Shown piece after piece: positions 1-8,706 of a stretch of 58,813 nt of DNA. The notes under the pieces were generated by a model, which was not told the DNA's origin, did no database searches, and saw nothing but the letters and a program-made list of their open reading frames with translations. Positions within the stretch are counted from its first letter, which is position 1, and every line of letters begins with the position of its first letter. This DNA comes from Paraburkholderia sp. CNPSo 3272. Its GTDB lineage: Bacteria; Pseudomonadota; Gammaproteobacteria; Burkholderiales; Burkholderiaceae. A program made the translations under genes and the position numbers. Location: assembly GCF_024206495.1 (NCBI RefSeq), contig NZ_JAMBPQ010000045.1:1-58813 (forward strand). The letters run 5' to 3'.

Positions 1-352
1 GGCGATGAGGGGGGCGCGGGGGGCGCGGTGGCGGAGTCGGCCGCCCGCCGCCCTGCTGCACTTCCACGTACGGCGCGACGACGTAGGGCTGCGACGAATC
101 CGGCGCGAGACCCGCCGGTTGCACCGCCTGAACCATCGGCTCGTGCGAGAGCGGCGCGTTTTGCAGCACCAGCCCCGGTTGACCGTCGCTGATCCCTCTT
201 TGTGTATCCAGAATGAGCGGCTGCCCGGCATGCACGCCGGCGCTGGCGCACGCCATGACGACGGCAATCAGGCCTGCACGCGCAACAGAAAAACCACGCA
301 ACGCGCGGCGAGGCAATACCGGCGTGCGGTGGGAAATACGGTCTTGCACCAT
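1..352 (-). CDS. Secreted Pro-rich hypothetical protein, C-terminus cut by window edge
   Basis: The reading frame is open from an ATG at 352 to the left edge. The N-terminus has an Arg-rich stretch, a hydrophobic segment (GLIAVVMACASAGVHA) and a likely signal-peptidase site before GQP. The mature part is rich in Gln, Pro and Val, with short phrases such as PYVVAPYVEVQQGGG, and ends in a PPRPPRPP stretch. An in-frame ATG at 382 is an alternative start that would lengthen the n-region by ten residues. No family is recognised; a periplasmic or envelope protein is inferred only from the signal peptide. It lies downstream of the DUF3563 gene on the same strand, separated from it by a terminator hairpin. 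Confidence 0.55.
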   Translation of the reverse strand, partial: MVQDRISHRTPVLPRRALRGFSVARAGLIAVVMACASAGVHAGQPLILDTQRGISDGQPGLVLQNAPLSHEPMVQAVQPAGLAPDSSQPYVVAPYVEVQQGGGRPTPPPRPPRPPHR

Positions 353-462
353 GAACGGCCCCCGGAGAGAAAGCGACACCATTGCGATGACGGCTCGTCG
401 CAAAAAAGACTTTACCTTACCCCGGTGGGAAGGCTCAGACTCTGTTCCATCGGCGGTGCAGA

Positions 463-490
463 AATGACAAAGCCCCGCCGATGCGGGGCT
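463..490 (-). terminator. Rho-independent terminator of the DUF3563 gene
   Basis: An 8-bp GC-rich stem (AGCCCCGC / GCGGGGCT) with a 4-nt loop is followed on the minus strand by TTTGTCATTT. It lies 47 bp after the stop codon of the DUF3563 gene. Confidence 0.8.
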
Positions 491-536
491 TGAGATCGTG
501 CTGCTTCAACCCGGCTAGAGCCCGGCGGAAATTGGC

Positions 537-686
537 TTACAGCGAGTTGTAGCCGTTCGTTTCGATCGAACGAAGGCGCTGCTCGAGCTGGACGATATCG
601 GCCGACGAGGCGAGATACGCTTCGCGACGACGACGTTCAGCAGTTTCAAACCAGTTGCTCAGCTTTTCAAGAAGGAATGCAAACAT
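537..686 (-). CDS. DUF3563 family small protein
   Basis: This 49-residue protein begins MFAFLLEKLSNWFETAERRR and ends in ERLRSIETNGYNSL-like sequence. It matches what I know of the DUF3563 family, small proteins common in Burkholderiaceae whose role is unknown. It has an amphipathic N-terminal helix, a basic RRRR run and a predicted helical second half. A TTGGAG ribosome-binding site precedes the ATG at 686. It is monocistronic: a terminator follows, and a short tandem repeat lies just upstream in the presumed leader. I see no catalytic motif. Confidence 0.8.
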   Translation of the reverse strand: MFAFLLEKLSNWFETAERRRREAYLASSADIVQLEQRLRSIETNGYNSL

Positions 687-732
687 GACGGTGTGCTCCA
701 AGGATTCGGTTCGGCGATCCCCGGTGAATTCG

Positions 733-763
733 CATCAGGGATAACCCTCATCAGGGATAACCC
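733..763. repeat. 16-bp tandem repeat in the DUF3563 upstream region
   Basis: CATCAGGGATAACCCT at 733-748 is followed immediately by CATCAGGGATAACCC at 749-763. On the minus strand it falls just downstream of a possible -10 (TACAAT, 766-771), so it would be at or just after the transcription start of the DUF3563 gene. Confidence 0.8.
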
Positions 764-953
764 GTATTGTAGCGGTTGCACCGAACTTTGCTAGTGAATT
801 GCCCGAATGCTGTGCATTCCATTCTGGAATGACCCATCGGTGCGGATCGGCAACATCATGTTTTATCGACACAATTTCCGGCGGATTCGCCGAGAGTTGG
901 CGGCAATCCCGTTGTATCGCACCAATACGGTGCACGCGCCCAATGCGGTTGCG

Positions 954-1409
954 TCAATTTGCCCGCCGCGGTTGCACCTGCGTTCTGTGAACGTGGCCGG
1001 GCTCGTGGCAGTCTTCCGGGGCAACGTCGGCAAGCCGTTCGATGATCGGACAGTCGGGCCGGTCGTTGCCCTGGCAGTGCGAGGCCAGGTGGGCGAGCGT
1101 ATCGCGCATCTGAGAGAGCTCGGCGATGCGCTGGTCGAGTTCCGCGACATGTTCGAGCGCGATGGACTTGACCTCGGCGCTCGCGCGGGAACGGTCGTGC
1201 CAGAGCGCCAGCAGGCGCCGGATGTCCTCTACCAGAAAGCCGAGCCGGCGCGCCTGGCGGATGAAGCGCAGCGAATGCACTTCTTGCGCGCCATAAACCC
1301 GGTAGCCGAACTCCGTGCGCCCTTTGGGCACCAGCAGCCCGACACTTTCGTAGTACCGGATCATTTTTGCCGTGACACCCGATTCACGCGCCGCTTCGCC
1401 GATGTTCAC
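954..1409 (-). CDS. cueR: CueR-type copper-responsive MerR regulator
   Basis: This 151-aa regulator starts at a GTG at 1409 behind GGGAG. The N-terminal MerR winged helix (NIGEAARESGVTAKMIRYYE) binds DNA and a long dimerisation helix follows. The metal loop has Cys112 and Cys120 (C-x7-C) and Ser77, the same positions that in E. coli CueR define monovalent (Cu+/Ag+) sensing. The C-terminus is His/Cys rich. The gene is divergent from copZ. A dyad with MerR-type 19-bp promoter geometry directly upstream points towards cueR itself, suggesting autoregulation. No CopA ATPase gene is in the window. A sensor for another monovalent metal (Au+ or Ag+) cannot be excluded. Confidence 0.9.
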   Translation of the reverse strand: MNIGEAARESGVTAKMIRYYESVGLLVPKGRTEFGYRVYGAQEVHSLRFIRQARRLGFLVEDIRRLLALWHDRSRASAEVKSIALEHVAELDQRIAELSQMRDTLAHLASHCQGNDRPDCPIIERLADVAPEDCHEPGHVHRTQVQPRRAN

Positions 1410-1452
1410 GCCGTTCTCCCGCTGTCTGGTCAATCGTTTGATCACTGCTCTG

Positions 1453-1483
1453 AGCGTACACCTTCCCACAATGGGAAGGTCCA
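1453..1483 (-). promoter_or_regulatory. CueR operator/promoter reading towards cueR
   Basis: The dyad ACCTTCCCACAATGGGAAGGT is broken here into its arms ACCTTCC (1460-1466) and GGAAGGT (1474-1480). On the minus strand it sits between a -35-like TGGACC (1478-1483) and a -10-like TACGCT (1453-1458) with a spacer of exactly 19 bp, the over-long spacing typical of MerR-activated promoters. In the plus direction the corresponding -10 is poor. Confidence 0.75.
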
Positions 1484-1503
1484 GCGCGACAACCGGACCC
1501 CGC

Positions 1504-1512
1504 TGGCATAAT
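1504..1512 (+). promoter_or_regulatory. Possible extended -10 promoter for copZ
   Basis: TGGCATAAT has the extended -10 form (TGn plus CATAAT) 56 bp before the copZ start. No good -35 is seen, so this is a weak call. Confidence 0.35.
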
Positions 1513-1568
1513 CCGCCGGCGGCCTCACATCGAGTAACAAGCCTCAATCTCTGAAAAAGGAACACACG

Positions 1569-1775
1569 ATGATCCAGTTCAACGTCGAAGGCATGAGCTG
1601 CCAGCACTGCGTAGGCGCGGTCACGCGCGCGATCCACGAACACGACGCGCAAGCCAGGGTCGAGATCGATCTGCCCGCGGGCCGCGTGAAGGTCGAATCG
1701 AGCCAGAGCGCCGAAGTCCTGAAGTCGGCGATCGACGAAGCCGGCTACACCGTCGTCGGCACGGCCAGCGTCTGA
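1569..1775 (+). CDS. copZ: Heavy-metal-associated copper chaperone
   Basis: This 68-aa single HMA domain protein has the metal site GMSCQHC (MxCxxC) at residues 8-14 and the ferredoxin-like fold pattern ending EAGYTVVG. Proteins of this type bind Cu(I) through the two cysteines and pass it to P-type ATPases or to a CueR sensor. An AAGGA ribosome-binding site precedes the ATG. It is divergent from cueR, and an 11-bp gap separates it from the RmlD-like reductase downstream, so the two may share a transcript. Confidence 0.9.
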   Translation: MIQFNVEGMSCQHCVGAVTRAIHEHDAQARVEIDLPAGRVKVESSQSAEVLKSAIDEAGYTVVGTASV

Positions 1776-1786
1776 CGGGCCGAGCC

Positions 1787-2710
1787 ATGTTCAAGGTTGC
1801 CGTGATCGGCGCGTCTGGCCTGCTCGGGCGCGCCCTGGTGCGCGAACTCGCCGCCGTGACCACCTGGCAAGTCGTGCCGACCGCGTTCCGTCACGGCGGC
1901 CCGCAGCAGACTGTGCTCGACGTGCGCGACGCGCAGGCCGTGAACGCCTTCGTCGAGCGCGAGGCGCCCGACGCGATCGTGCTGGCCGCCGCCGAGCGCC
2001 GCCCCGACGTGTGCGAGCACGATCCGGCGGCGGCGCGCGCGCTCAACGTCGATGCGGTGCGCAGCGTCGCCGCGGCGGCGCGGCGGCGCGGCGCGTGGGT
2101 GCTCTCGATCTCCACCGACTACGTCTTCGACGGCTCCGAGCCGCCGTACCGCATCGACGACACGCCGAATCCGCTCAACGCCTACGGCCATAGCAAGCTC
2201 GAAGGCGAGCGGGCCTTGCTCGAGACCAGCGACAACGCCCTCGTGCTGCGCCTGCCCTTGCTGTACGGGCCGATCGTCGGCTGGCACGAATCGGCGGTCA
2301 CGAGTCTCGTGCCGGCCATCGTCGCTTCGGTAGAGCCCGGGGCGCAGCCGGCGCCGATGGACGCGTGGGCCACGCGCTACCCCACTTTCACGCCCGACGT
2401 GGCGTTCGTGATCCGCGAACTGTTGCTGCGCTGCGCCGACGGCACGCCGGTGCGCGGAGTCGCGCAGTGGTCCGGCGACGAGCCGATGACGAAGTACGAC
2501 ATCGCCCAACGGATTGCACAGGCACTTGGCGTAGAGGCGCGTCTGCTCGCACAGCCGACGCCCACCGACGCCACACCGCGTCCGCGCGACTGTCATCTCG
2601 ATTCGAGCCGCCTCGAAACGCTGGGGATGGGGCGCTGCACGCCGTTCGACGCGGCGATTCGCGCCGTGCTCGACGCGTTCATGAGAGACGGCGGGCAGCG
2701 CGACGCGTAG
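1787..2710 (+). CDS. RmlD-like NAD(P)-dependent sugar-nucleotide reductase (SDR family)
   Basis: This 307-aa extended short-chain dehydrogenase has a Rossmann motif VIGASGLLGRALV near the N-terminus and a YGHSK catalytic Tyr-Lys pair preceded by STDYVFDG. That combination is typical of the RmlD/dTDP-4-dehydrorhamnose reductase family and of its MAT2B-like relatives. No rmlA, rmlB or rmlC gene is nearby, so its substrate cannot be assigned from context. It lies 11 bp after copZ and converges on dnaE2. Confidence 0.8.
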   Translation: MFKVAVIGASGLLGRALVRELAAVTTWQVVPTAFRHGGPQQTVLDVRDAQAVNAFVEREAPDAIVLAAAERRPDVCEHDPAAARALNVDAVRSVAAAARRRGAWVLSISTDYVFDGSEPPYRIDDTPNPLNAYGHSKLEGERALLETSDNALVLRLPLLYGPIVGWHESAVTSLVPAIVASVEPGAQPAPMDAWATRYPTFTPDVAFVIRELLLRCADGTPVRGVAQWSGDEPMTKYDIAQRIAQALGVEARLLAQPTPTDATPRPRDCHLDSSRLETLGMGRCTPFDAAIRAVLDAFMRDGGQRDA

Positions 2711-2739
2711 CGGCGAGCCGGCTGCTCAACGGCGAATAG

Positions 2740-5700
2740 TCAGTGAAAATTGCGGCTCTCCGTCGCGAGCCGCCCGAGCAGCCGGCTGTGGTCCTCCAGC
2801 CGGTGCGCCACGAGATGCACGACCTCGCCCTCGCGCTGCACCACGCCCGCCACCGCCAGCAGCGAAGACCCTAGCAGTTCCTTGCGCTGCGACTCGACGA
2901 GCGATGCGTGCACGATCACGTTGACGCTGCCGGTCTCGTCCTCGAGCGACACGAAGATCGTGCCGTTCGCCGTGCCCGGCCGCTGCCGCACCGTCACGAT
3001 CCCGCACACGCGCGCGAGCATGCCGTGCCGGCAGTGCGCCAGTTGCTCCGCCGTGCGAAAACGCTGCTTCGCGAGGCCGTGGCGCAGCAGTTCGAGCGGA
3101 TGGCGATTGAGCGTGAGGCGCAGGCTCGCGTAATCGGCGACGATTTCCGCGCCTTCGGAGGCGCGCGGCAACGCAAGCGGCGCTTCGGCCACGGGCGCAT
3201 CGCGCAACAGCGCCGGCACCGCGTGCTGCGCGGTCACGGCCCACCACGCCTCGCGCCGGTGGCCCGCGATGCTCGCGAGCGCGTTCGACGCCGCCAGCGC
3301 TTCCAGCTCGCGCCGCGTGAGCGCCGCGCGGCGCGCGAGATCGTCGACATCGGTGAACGGCGCACGATCGCGCGCCTCAATCACACGCCGCGCGGCATCT
3401 TCGGAAAAGCCCTTGATGAGACTGAAGCCGAGCCTTACGGCCGGGCCGCCGCGTCCATAGCGCGGCGGCGCAAGCGTAATGCGCGTGCGCACGACGCGCT
3501 TGAGGCCGTCCATGAACCTGTGCCGCCGACCGCCGCGCTTGAGCGTGCCCCTGCGCGTCAACGCGACCGCGCCCAGCAGCGCGCGATAACGCAACCCCTC
3601 GGCGTTGCGCGCGCGAACCGCCTCATCGTCGAGCCGCTCGCCGGGTGCGCCGCGCTGCTCCAGCACCGACGCCCAGTCGCTCAACGCAATATCGGGCGCA
3701 CGCACCTGCACGCCATGACGCTTCGCATCCTGCACGAGCTGGGAAGGCGAATAGAAACCGAGCGGCTGACTATTCAGCAGTCCTGCCAGAAATGCGGCGG
3801 GCTCGTAACGCTTGAGCCACGAACTCGTGTAGACGAGCAGCGCGAAACTCGCCGCATGGCTTTCCGGAAAGCCGTAGTCGCCGAAACCCTCGATCTGCTT
3901 GCAGATGCGCTCGGCGAATTCCGGCGAGTAGCCCTTCTTGAGCATGCGCTGCGTGAGATCGGCCTGATACGGCCGCAGGTCTCCATCGCGCCGCCATGCG
4001 GCCATCGCGCGGCGCAGCTTGTCGGCTTCCTCACCGGTGTAGTCCGCGGCGACCATCGCGAGATGCATCACCTGCTCCTGGAAGATCGGCACGCCGAGCG
4101 TGCGTTCGAGCACCGGGCGCAATTCTTCCTTCGCATATTCCACCGCCTCGTCGCCGTGCCGGCGCTTGAGGTACGGATGCACCATGTCGCCCTGGATCGG
4201 CCCCGGCCGCACGATGGCCACCTGGATCACGAGGTCGTAGTACGTGCACGGCCGCAAACGCGGCAACATGCTCTGCTGCGCGCGCGACTCGATCTGGAAC
4301 ACGCCGACCGTATCGGCCCTGGCGCACATGCGATACACCGCCGGGTCCTCGACCGGAATGTCCTGCACGCGCATCTCGGGCAGCCCGCGCCTGAGCGCCA
4401 CGAATTCAAGCGAGCGGCGGATCGCCGAGAGCATGCCGAGCGCGAGCACGTCCACTTTCAACAGCCGCAGCGCGTCGATATCGTCCTTGTCCCACTCGAT
4501 CACGTAGCGGTCCTTCATCGCCGCGTTTTCGATCGGCACGAGGCGCGAGAGCTTGTCGCGCGCGATCACGAAACCACCCACGTGCTGCGAGAGATGGCGC
4601 GGAAAACCGCGCAGCTCGCGCGTGAGGCCGATGAGCTGTTGCGTCACGTGCGAGTCGGGCGAAAAGCCCGCTTCCTCCAGATGGCGCGCGATCGAATCGG
4701 GGCCGTCCCACCACTGATGCGCGCCCGAGAGCTTTTCGACGAGCGCATTGTCGAGGCCGAGCGCCTTGCCGACGTCGCGCAACGCGCTGCGCGAGCGATA
4801 GGTGATGAGCGTCGCGGCCAGCGCGGCGCGGCGCGTGCCGTACTTGCGGTAGATGTACTGAATGACTTCTTCGCGGCGCTGATGCTCGAAGTCGACGTCG
4901 ATGTCGGGCGGCTCGTTGCGCGCGCGAGAGAGAAAACGCGCCACGAGCATGTTCATGCGCACGGGGTCGATCTCCGTGATCTTCAGGCAGTAGCAAACCA
5001 CCGAGTTCGCCGCCGAGCCGCGCCCCTGGCACAGGATCTTCTGATCGCGCGCGAAGCGGACGATGTCGTGCACCGTGAGAAAGTACTTCTCGTACTTCAG
5101 CTCGCCGATGAGCCCGAGTTCCTGGTCGATCTGATCCCGGCGCTTGTCGTTCAGGCCGTCGGGCCAGCGCTCCAGTGCGCCCTTGATCACGAGCTTGCGC
5201 AGCCACGACTGGGGCGTCTCGCCGGGCGGCACCAGTTCCTCGGGATATTCGTAGGCCAGCTCGCCAAGCGAAAACGTGCAGCGGCACGCGACGTCGAGTG
5301 TCGCGTCGAGCGCCTCGCGCGGATAAATCGCGCCAAGCCGCACGCGCGAGCGCAAATGCCGCTCCGCATTCGCTTCCAGCGCGCGCCCGCACGAAGCGAG
5401 CGGCTTGCCGATACGGATCGCGCTCAGCGTATCCTGCAACGGCTTGCGCGAACGGGCGTGCATCAGCACGCCGCCCGCCGCGACGAGCGGCAGGCCGCTC
5501 TCCTGCGAGACGTGGCGCAGCACTTCGATCTGCGTGTCGTCGCCGCCGGTTTGCCAGAGTTCGAGCGCGAGCCAGGCGCGCTCGGCCGCGAAGCCCGCGA
5601 GCCAGTGCGCGGCGCGCAGCGTTTGCGCGAGCGTGGCCGCGCGCCGCGGCACGAGCAGCAATACGCATTCGCGCAAGTGCTTCAGATGCTCGAATCCCGG

Positions 5701-6222
5701 CTCGGGCTCGGTGAAATCGGCGGGATGCACGCGATAGCTGCCCTTTGCCGCCCGCGAGCGCGCCAGCGTGATCAGCTCGCAGAGGTTGCCGTAGCCTTCG
5801 CGTGTCGTTGCGAGCGCAACGATCGTGCAGAACGGTGCGCCATGTTCGTCGACGAGATTCAGCTCGCTGCCGATCAGCAGGTGCAGCGACGGCTCGAACG
5901 GGCCCAGGGCCGCGGCGGCGGCATGGCCGCCGCGGCCCTGGGCCTCGCGCACGGCTTCGTCATACGCTTTTTTGCGCGCCTCGTCGTATTCGTTGAGCGC
6001 GCTCCAGGCGCGCACGACGCCCGCGAACGAGCATTCGTCGGTGATCGCGAGCGCGCGGTAGCCGTGGCGGATCGCCTGCTCCACCATCTCGCCCGGGCGC
6101 GACGCGCCATGCAGGAAGGTGAAATTGGTCAGGCAGTGCAGCTCGGCGTAGTCAGGCAGCTGCGCGGCCAACTGCGCCGGCAACTGTGGAGGCGACGACG
6201 CGCCCGTCCCGCTGATCGACAT
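2740..6222 (-). CDS. dnaE2: Error-prone DNA polymerase DnaE2/ImuC
   Basis: This is a 1160-aa C-family polymerase. The N-terminal PHP domain carries LHGASRPGEMV and ITDECSFAGV. The polymerase core has the catalytic acidic motif PDIDVDF at about residues 438-444 and later QEQVMHLAM and GDYGFPESHAASFA. A C-terminal OB fold lies near residues 1060-1120. The start chosen is the ATG at 6222, after AGGA, which gives the expected N-terminus; a longer frame upstream would run into the intergenic spacer. The protein is the replicative subunit of the SOS translesion mutasome and works with ImuA and ImuB, encoded immediately upstream with a 34-bp gap. Confidence 0.95.
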   Translation of the reverse strand: MSISGTGASSPPQLPAQLAAQLPDYAELHCLTNFTFLHGASRPGEMVEQAIRHGYRALAITDECSFAGVVRAWSALNEYDEARKKAYDEAVREAQGRGGHAAAAALGPFEPSLHLLIGSELNLVDEHGAPFCTIVALATTREGYGNLCELITLARSRAAKGSYRVHPADFTEPEPGFEHLKHLRECVLLLVPRRAATLAQTLRAAHWLAGFAAERAWLALELWQTGGDDTQIEVLRHVSQESGLPLVAAGGVLMHARSRKPLQDTLSAIRIGKPLASCGRALEANAERHLRSRVRLGAIYPREALDATLDVACRCTFSLGELAYEYPEELVPPGETPQSWLRKLVIKGALERWPDGLNDKRRDQIDQELGLIGELKYEKYFLTVHDIVRFARDQKILCQGRGSAANSVVCYCLKITEIDPVRMNMLVARFLSRARNEPPDIDVDFEHQRREEVIQYIYRKYGTRRAALAATLITYRSRSALRDVGKALGLDNALVEKLSGAHQWWDGPDSIARHLEEAGFSPDSHVTQQLIGLTRELRGFPRHLSQHVGGFVIARDKLSRLVPIENAAMKDRYVIEWDKDDIDALRLLKVDVLALGMLSAIRRSLEFVALRRGLPEMRVQDIPVEDPAVYRMCARADTVGVFQIESRAQQSMLPRLRPCTYYDLVIQVAIVRPGPIQGDMVHPYLKRRHGDEAVEYAKEELRPVLERTLGVPIFQEQVMHLAMVAADYTGEEADKLRRAMAAWRRDGDLRPYQADLTQRMLKKGYSPEFAERICKQIEGFGDYGFPESHAASFALLVYTSSWLKRYEPAAFLAGLLNSQPLGFYSPSQLVQDAKRHGVQVRAPDIALSDWASVLEQRGAPGERLDDEAVRARNAEGLRYRALLGAVALTRRGTLKRGGRRHRFMDGLKRVVRTRITLAPPRYGRGGPAVRLGFSLIKGFSEDAARRVIEARDRAPFTDVDDLARRAALTRRELEALAASNALASIAGHRREAWWAVTAQHAVPALLRDAPVAEAPLALPRASEGAEIVADYASLRLTLNRHPLELLRHGLAKQRFRTAEQLAHCRHGMLARVCGIVTVRQRPGTANGTIFVSLEDETGSVNVIVHASLVESQRKELLGSSLLAVAGVVQREGEVVHLVAHRLEDHSRLLGRLATESRNFH

Positions 6223-6256
6223 GATTCCTGAAACCCGAAAGAACGACGAATAAGCG

Positions 6257-7855
6257 CTAGCCGAACAGCCCTTGCAGATACCACTGGCCGCCAATGCGCT
6301 CGCGATACAGCCAGAACATGCGGCCCTGGTCGTCGGCGGCGACATAGTAGTCGCGCCCGACGCCCTCGCCGTCCCACCAGCCGGACTCGATGCGCTCGGT
6401 GCGCGTGAGCGTCTTCAGCGGCCGTCGATAAACGGGCCGCTCGCCGCGCGTCGCGAGCTTGAGCGGCTTTTCGAGCAGCCACGCGGGACGCGGCTGGGTC
6501 GGCAGCGGCACCTCCGGCAGGTCGAAGGCGCTTTGCACGGGCGCGCTCGCGCCGGCTTCCTGCTGCGGCTTGCCTGCCTTGCGCGGCTTGCGCGTACGCT
6601 TCGCGCCGCTCTCGCGGTAAGGCCGCGCCGACATCGCCAGTTCGGGCCGGTGATCGTCCTCGACGAAAAGCTGCAGCACGTTCTGCTCGCCAAGCCGCGC
6701 GCCGATGCGCTCGAAGAGCTGCCCGAGCGACGCCTCGGCAGCCTCGGCCATCGGAAAGAGCGTGTCGGTAGGCGCCGCATATTCGCTCACCTGCGAGGCG
6801 ACGAGCGCAAGGCCGATCACGGGCGCGGCGAGCTCGGTCTGATTCAGGCGCTCGCGAAGCAGCCACAGCAGATGCTCGGCGTCGCGCGAAGGCGATGCCC
6901 AGGCGATCGTGAGCGTCGAGGTGCGCGGTGCGTGACGCGAAGCCAGTTCGTGCTCCAGACGCAGCTCGAAGCCGCTCAACGCCGCGTGCTGTGCAGCCAG
7001 CCAGCCGGCCAGCTGCATCACGAGCCGGCGCGCGGCAAAGAGGAGCGCCTCCGCGCTCTCCACGCGCGCCTGCAATTCGAGCGACGCGTGAAACGACGGC
7101 GGCGCGGCAAACCAGACGCGCGGATCGGGCGCCTCGCCGCGCGCCTGCGCGAGCCAGCGGAGCACGCCGTCGCCGAAACGCCGCACGATGCCGTCGCGCG
7201 GCAGCCGCCGCAAGTCGCCGAGCGTCGCGCAGCCGATCTGCGTGAGCGCGTGGTCGTGCTGCGCGGCGAACGGCGCAAGCGTGACCGGCAGTGAGTCGAG
7301 CACGCGCGCGAGCGTCGTTTCCTTGAGCACGTGCCAGCGGCGCGACGAACGCGTGACGTGCGCCTGCGCGAGCGTCCACGCCCCCCATGCCGTGGGCGCA
7401 CACGCCATGCGCGCGGCGTGCCCGCAGCCGGCCACCGTCGCCGTGACCCTGGCGAGCAGCGCACGCACGCCGCCGAACAGACGCAAGCCCGAGCCGACTT
7501 CGAGCAACAGCGTGTGCGACTGCGCGAACGACACCTTGGGCGTATAGGCGAGCAACGCGAGCGCGAGCGCCTCGAACGCGCGGGTCTCGCGCGCCGGATC
7601 GGCTTCGAGCAGCACGAGCCCCGGCGCGAGCGCAAGCGCATGCGAGCGCGTGTTGCCGGGCTCGACGCCTGCGCGCCGCGCATCGAGATCGGGGATCAGG
7701 ATGCGCGTATGGTCGGCGAGCGCGTAGCAGCGCGGCGCGCCGGCGACATCGGCATCGACGCTTTCAGGCAGAAGCGGCGTTGACGGCGCCGGCGGCATCA
7801 GAGGTCTGACGGCCTCCAGCGGCAACAACGGCAAGGTGACGGCGATCCACAGCAT
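6257..7855 (-). CDS. imuB: Y-family polymerase-like protein ImuB
   Basis: This 532-aa protein starts MLWIAVTLPLLPLEAV, the usual ImuB N-terminus, and keeps the Y-family layout (palm-like LLLEVGSGLRLFGG, then helix-hairpin-helix and little-finger regions). ImuB proteins are considered catalytically inactive adaptors that join DnaE2, ImuA and the beta clamp; in this sequence I cannot find the usual SxDE palm motif of active Y-family enzymes. The C-terminal quarter has a Lys/Arg-rich linker (KRTRKPRKAGKP). The start overlaps the end of imuA by 92 nt. Confidence 0.93.
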   Translation of the reverse strand: MLWIAVTLPLLPLEAVRPLMPPAPSTPLLPESVDADVAGAPRCYALADHTRILIPDLDARRAGVEPGNTRSHALALAPGLVLLEADPARETRAFEALALALLAYTPKVSFAQSHTLLLEVGSGLRLFGGVRALLARVTATVAGCGHAARMACAPTAWGAWTLAQAHVTRSSRRWHVLKETTLARVLDSLPVTLAPFAAQHDHALTQIGCATLGDLRRLPRDGIVRRFGDGVLRWLAQARGEAPDPRVWFAAPPSFHASLELQARVESAEALLFAARRLVMQLAGWLAAQHAALSGFELRLEHELASRHAPRTSTLTIAWASPSRDAEHLLWLLRERLNQTELAAPVIGLALVASQVSEYAAPTDTLFPMAEAAEASLGQLFERIGARLGEQNVLQLFVEDDHRPELAMSARPYRESGAKRTRKPRKAGKPQQEAGASAPVQSAFDLPEVPLPTQPRPAWLLEKPLKLATRGERPVYRRPLKTLTRTERIESGWWDGEGVGRDYYVAADDQGRMFWLYRERIGGQWYLQGLFG

Positions 7856-8621
7856 GATTGACCCCGGGCCACGGCATGACGACGGAAGCTGCGTCCGGCT
7901 GGGGCAGCACCGCGTCCTGCAGCGGCAATGTAATGACGAGTGGCTGGGCGGGCGGCGGCCCGCGGCGCTTGAAAATATCGACGGAGAGCGCAGCGAGCTG
8001 CATCCATTGCCGGCGGTTCAGGTTCGCGTCGTCGGGCGGCGGCACCGGCGAACAGGTCATGCGCAGCGGCGCCGGCGACGACTGGTTGCGCGCGGCGAGC
8101 GGCCGCACGAGAAACGCGAGCGCCTGCGAATCCTGGGCGGCGACCTGCAGACGGCGCACGGCGTCGGCGCGCGCCTTCGTCTGCCAGAGCAGCACGGCGC
8201 CCATGCCTTCCTGCTTGAGCGCCTGCTCGGCCACCCAGGCGGCCTCGCCTTCGGCCGCGCGCACCCAGATCACGCGTTCGAGCGCGAGCCCCCATGCCTT
8301 GAGCGCGCAGGCGTATGGGCGCCACGGCGGCGCGACGAGCAGCACGTGCCGGCCCGCCTGCGCGGTGAGCGCGCGCAGCGCCGGCGCGACGAGCCGCATC
8401 TCGCCCACGCCGCCCTGCTCGACGAGCAGCTCGGTCAGGCTGCCCGAGGGCCAGCCGGCGCCGGGGAGCTGGTCGTCGAGCGTAGCGTGGCCGCTCGGCA
8501 CCGTGCGCTCGCTAGCTCGCGCGAGCTGATCGCCTTGCCACACGCGGCTTTGCAGCCGGGGGGGCAAGTGCGCGGCGAGTTGCGCGGTGGTCTGCGCAGT
8601 GATCTGGGCTGCTGCTGCCAT
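7764..8621 (-). CDS. imuA: Translesion synthesis-associated protein ImuA (RecA/SulA-like)
   Basis: This 285-aa protein is the first gene of the imuA-imuB-dnaE2 cassette. The RecA-like core contains PGAGWPSGSLTELLVEQ, GRHVLLVAPPWRPYA and VIWVRAAEGEAAW, as in ImuA/SulA-related proteins. The family acts in SOS mutagenesis by connecting RecA filaments with the mutasome. The last 30 codons overlap imuB in another frame and are unusually Ala/Gly rich. A LexA box lies 86 bp upstream, so SOS induction is expected. Confidence 0.92.
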   Translation of the reverse strand: MAAAAQITAQTTAQLAAHLPPRLQSRVWQGDQLARASERTVPSGHATLDDQLPGAGWPSGSLTELLVEQGGVGEMRLVAPALRALTAQAGRHVLLVAPPWRPYACALKAWGLALERVIWVRAAEGEAAWVAEQALKQEGMGAVLLWQTKARADAVRRLQVAAQDSQALAFLVRPLAARNQSSPAPLRMTCSPVPPPDDANLNRRQWMQLAALSVDIFKRRGPPPAQPLVITLPLQDAVLPQPDAASVVMPWPGVNHAVDRRHLAVVAAGGRQTSDAAGAVNAASA

Positions 8622-8706
8622 GGTTCGTGGCCTGATTGATGGGAACGCTCCGCCCTGCCCGGCAAGAAATGGGGCATCGGCAGGAAGGAGGTCGACTCGC
8701 CTCCAC

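Noticed and set aside
2908..6231. A 1107-codon plus-strand frame opposite dnaE2
   Set aside because: It is an antisense shadow of a clear DnaE2 gene; the translation is Arg/Ala-rich and low in conserved motifs.
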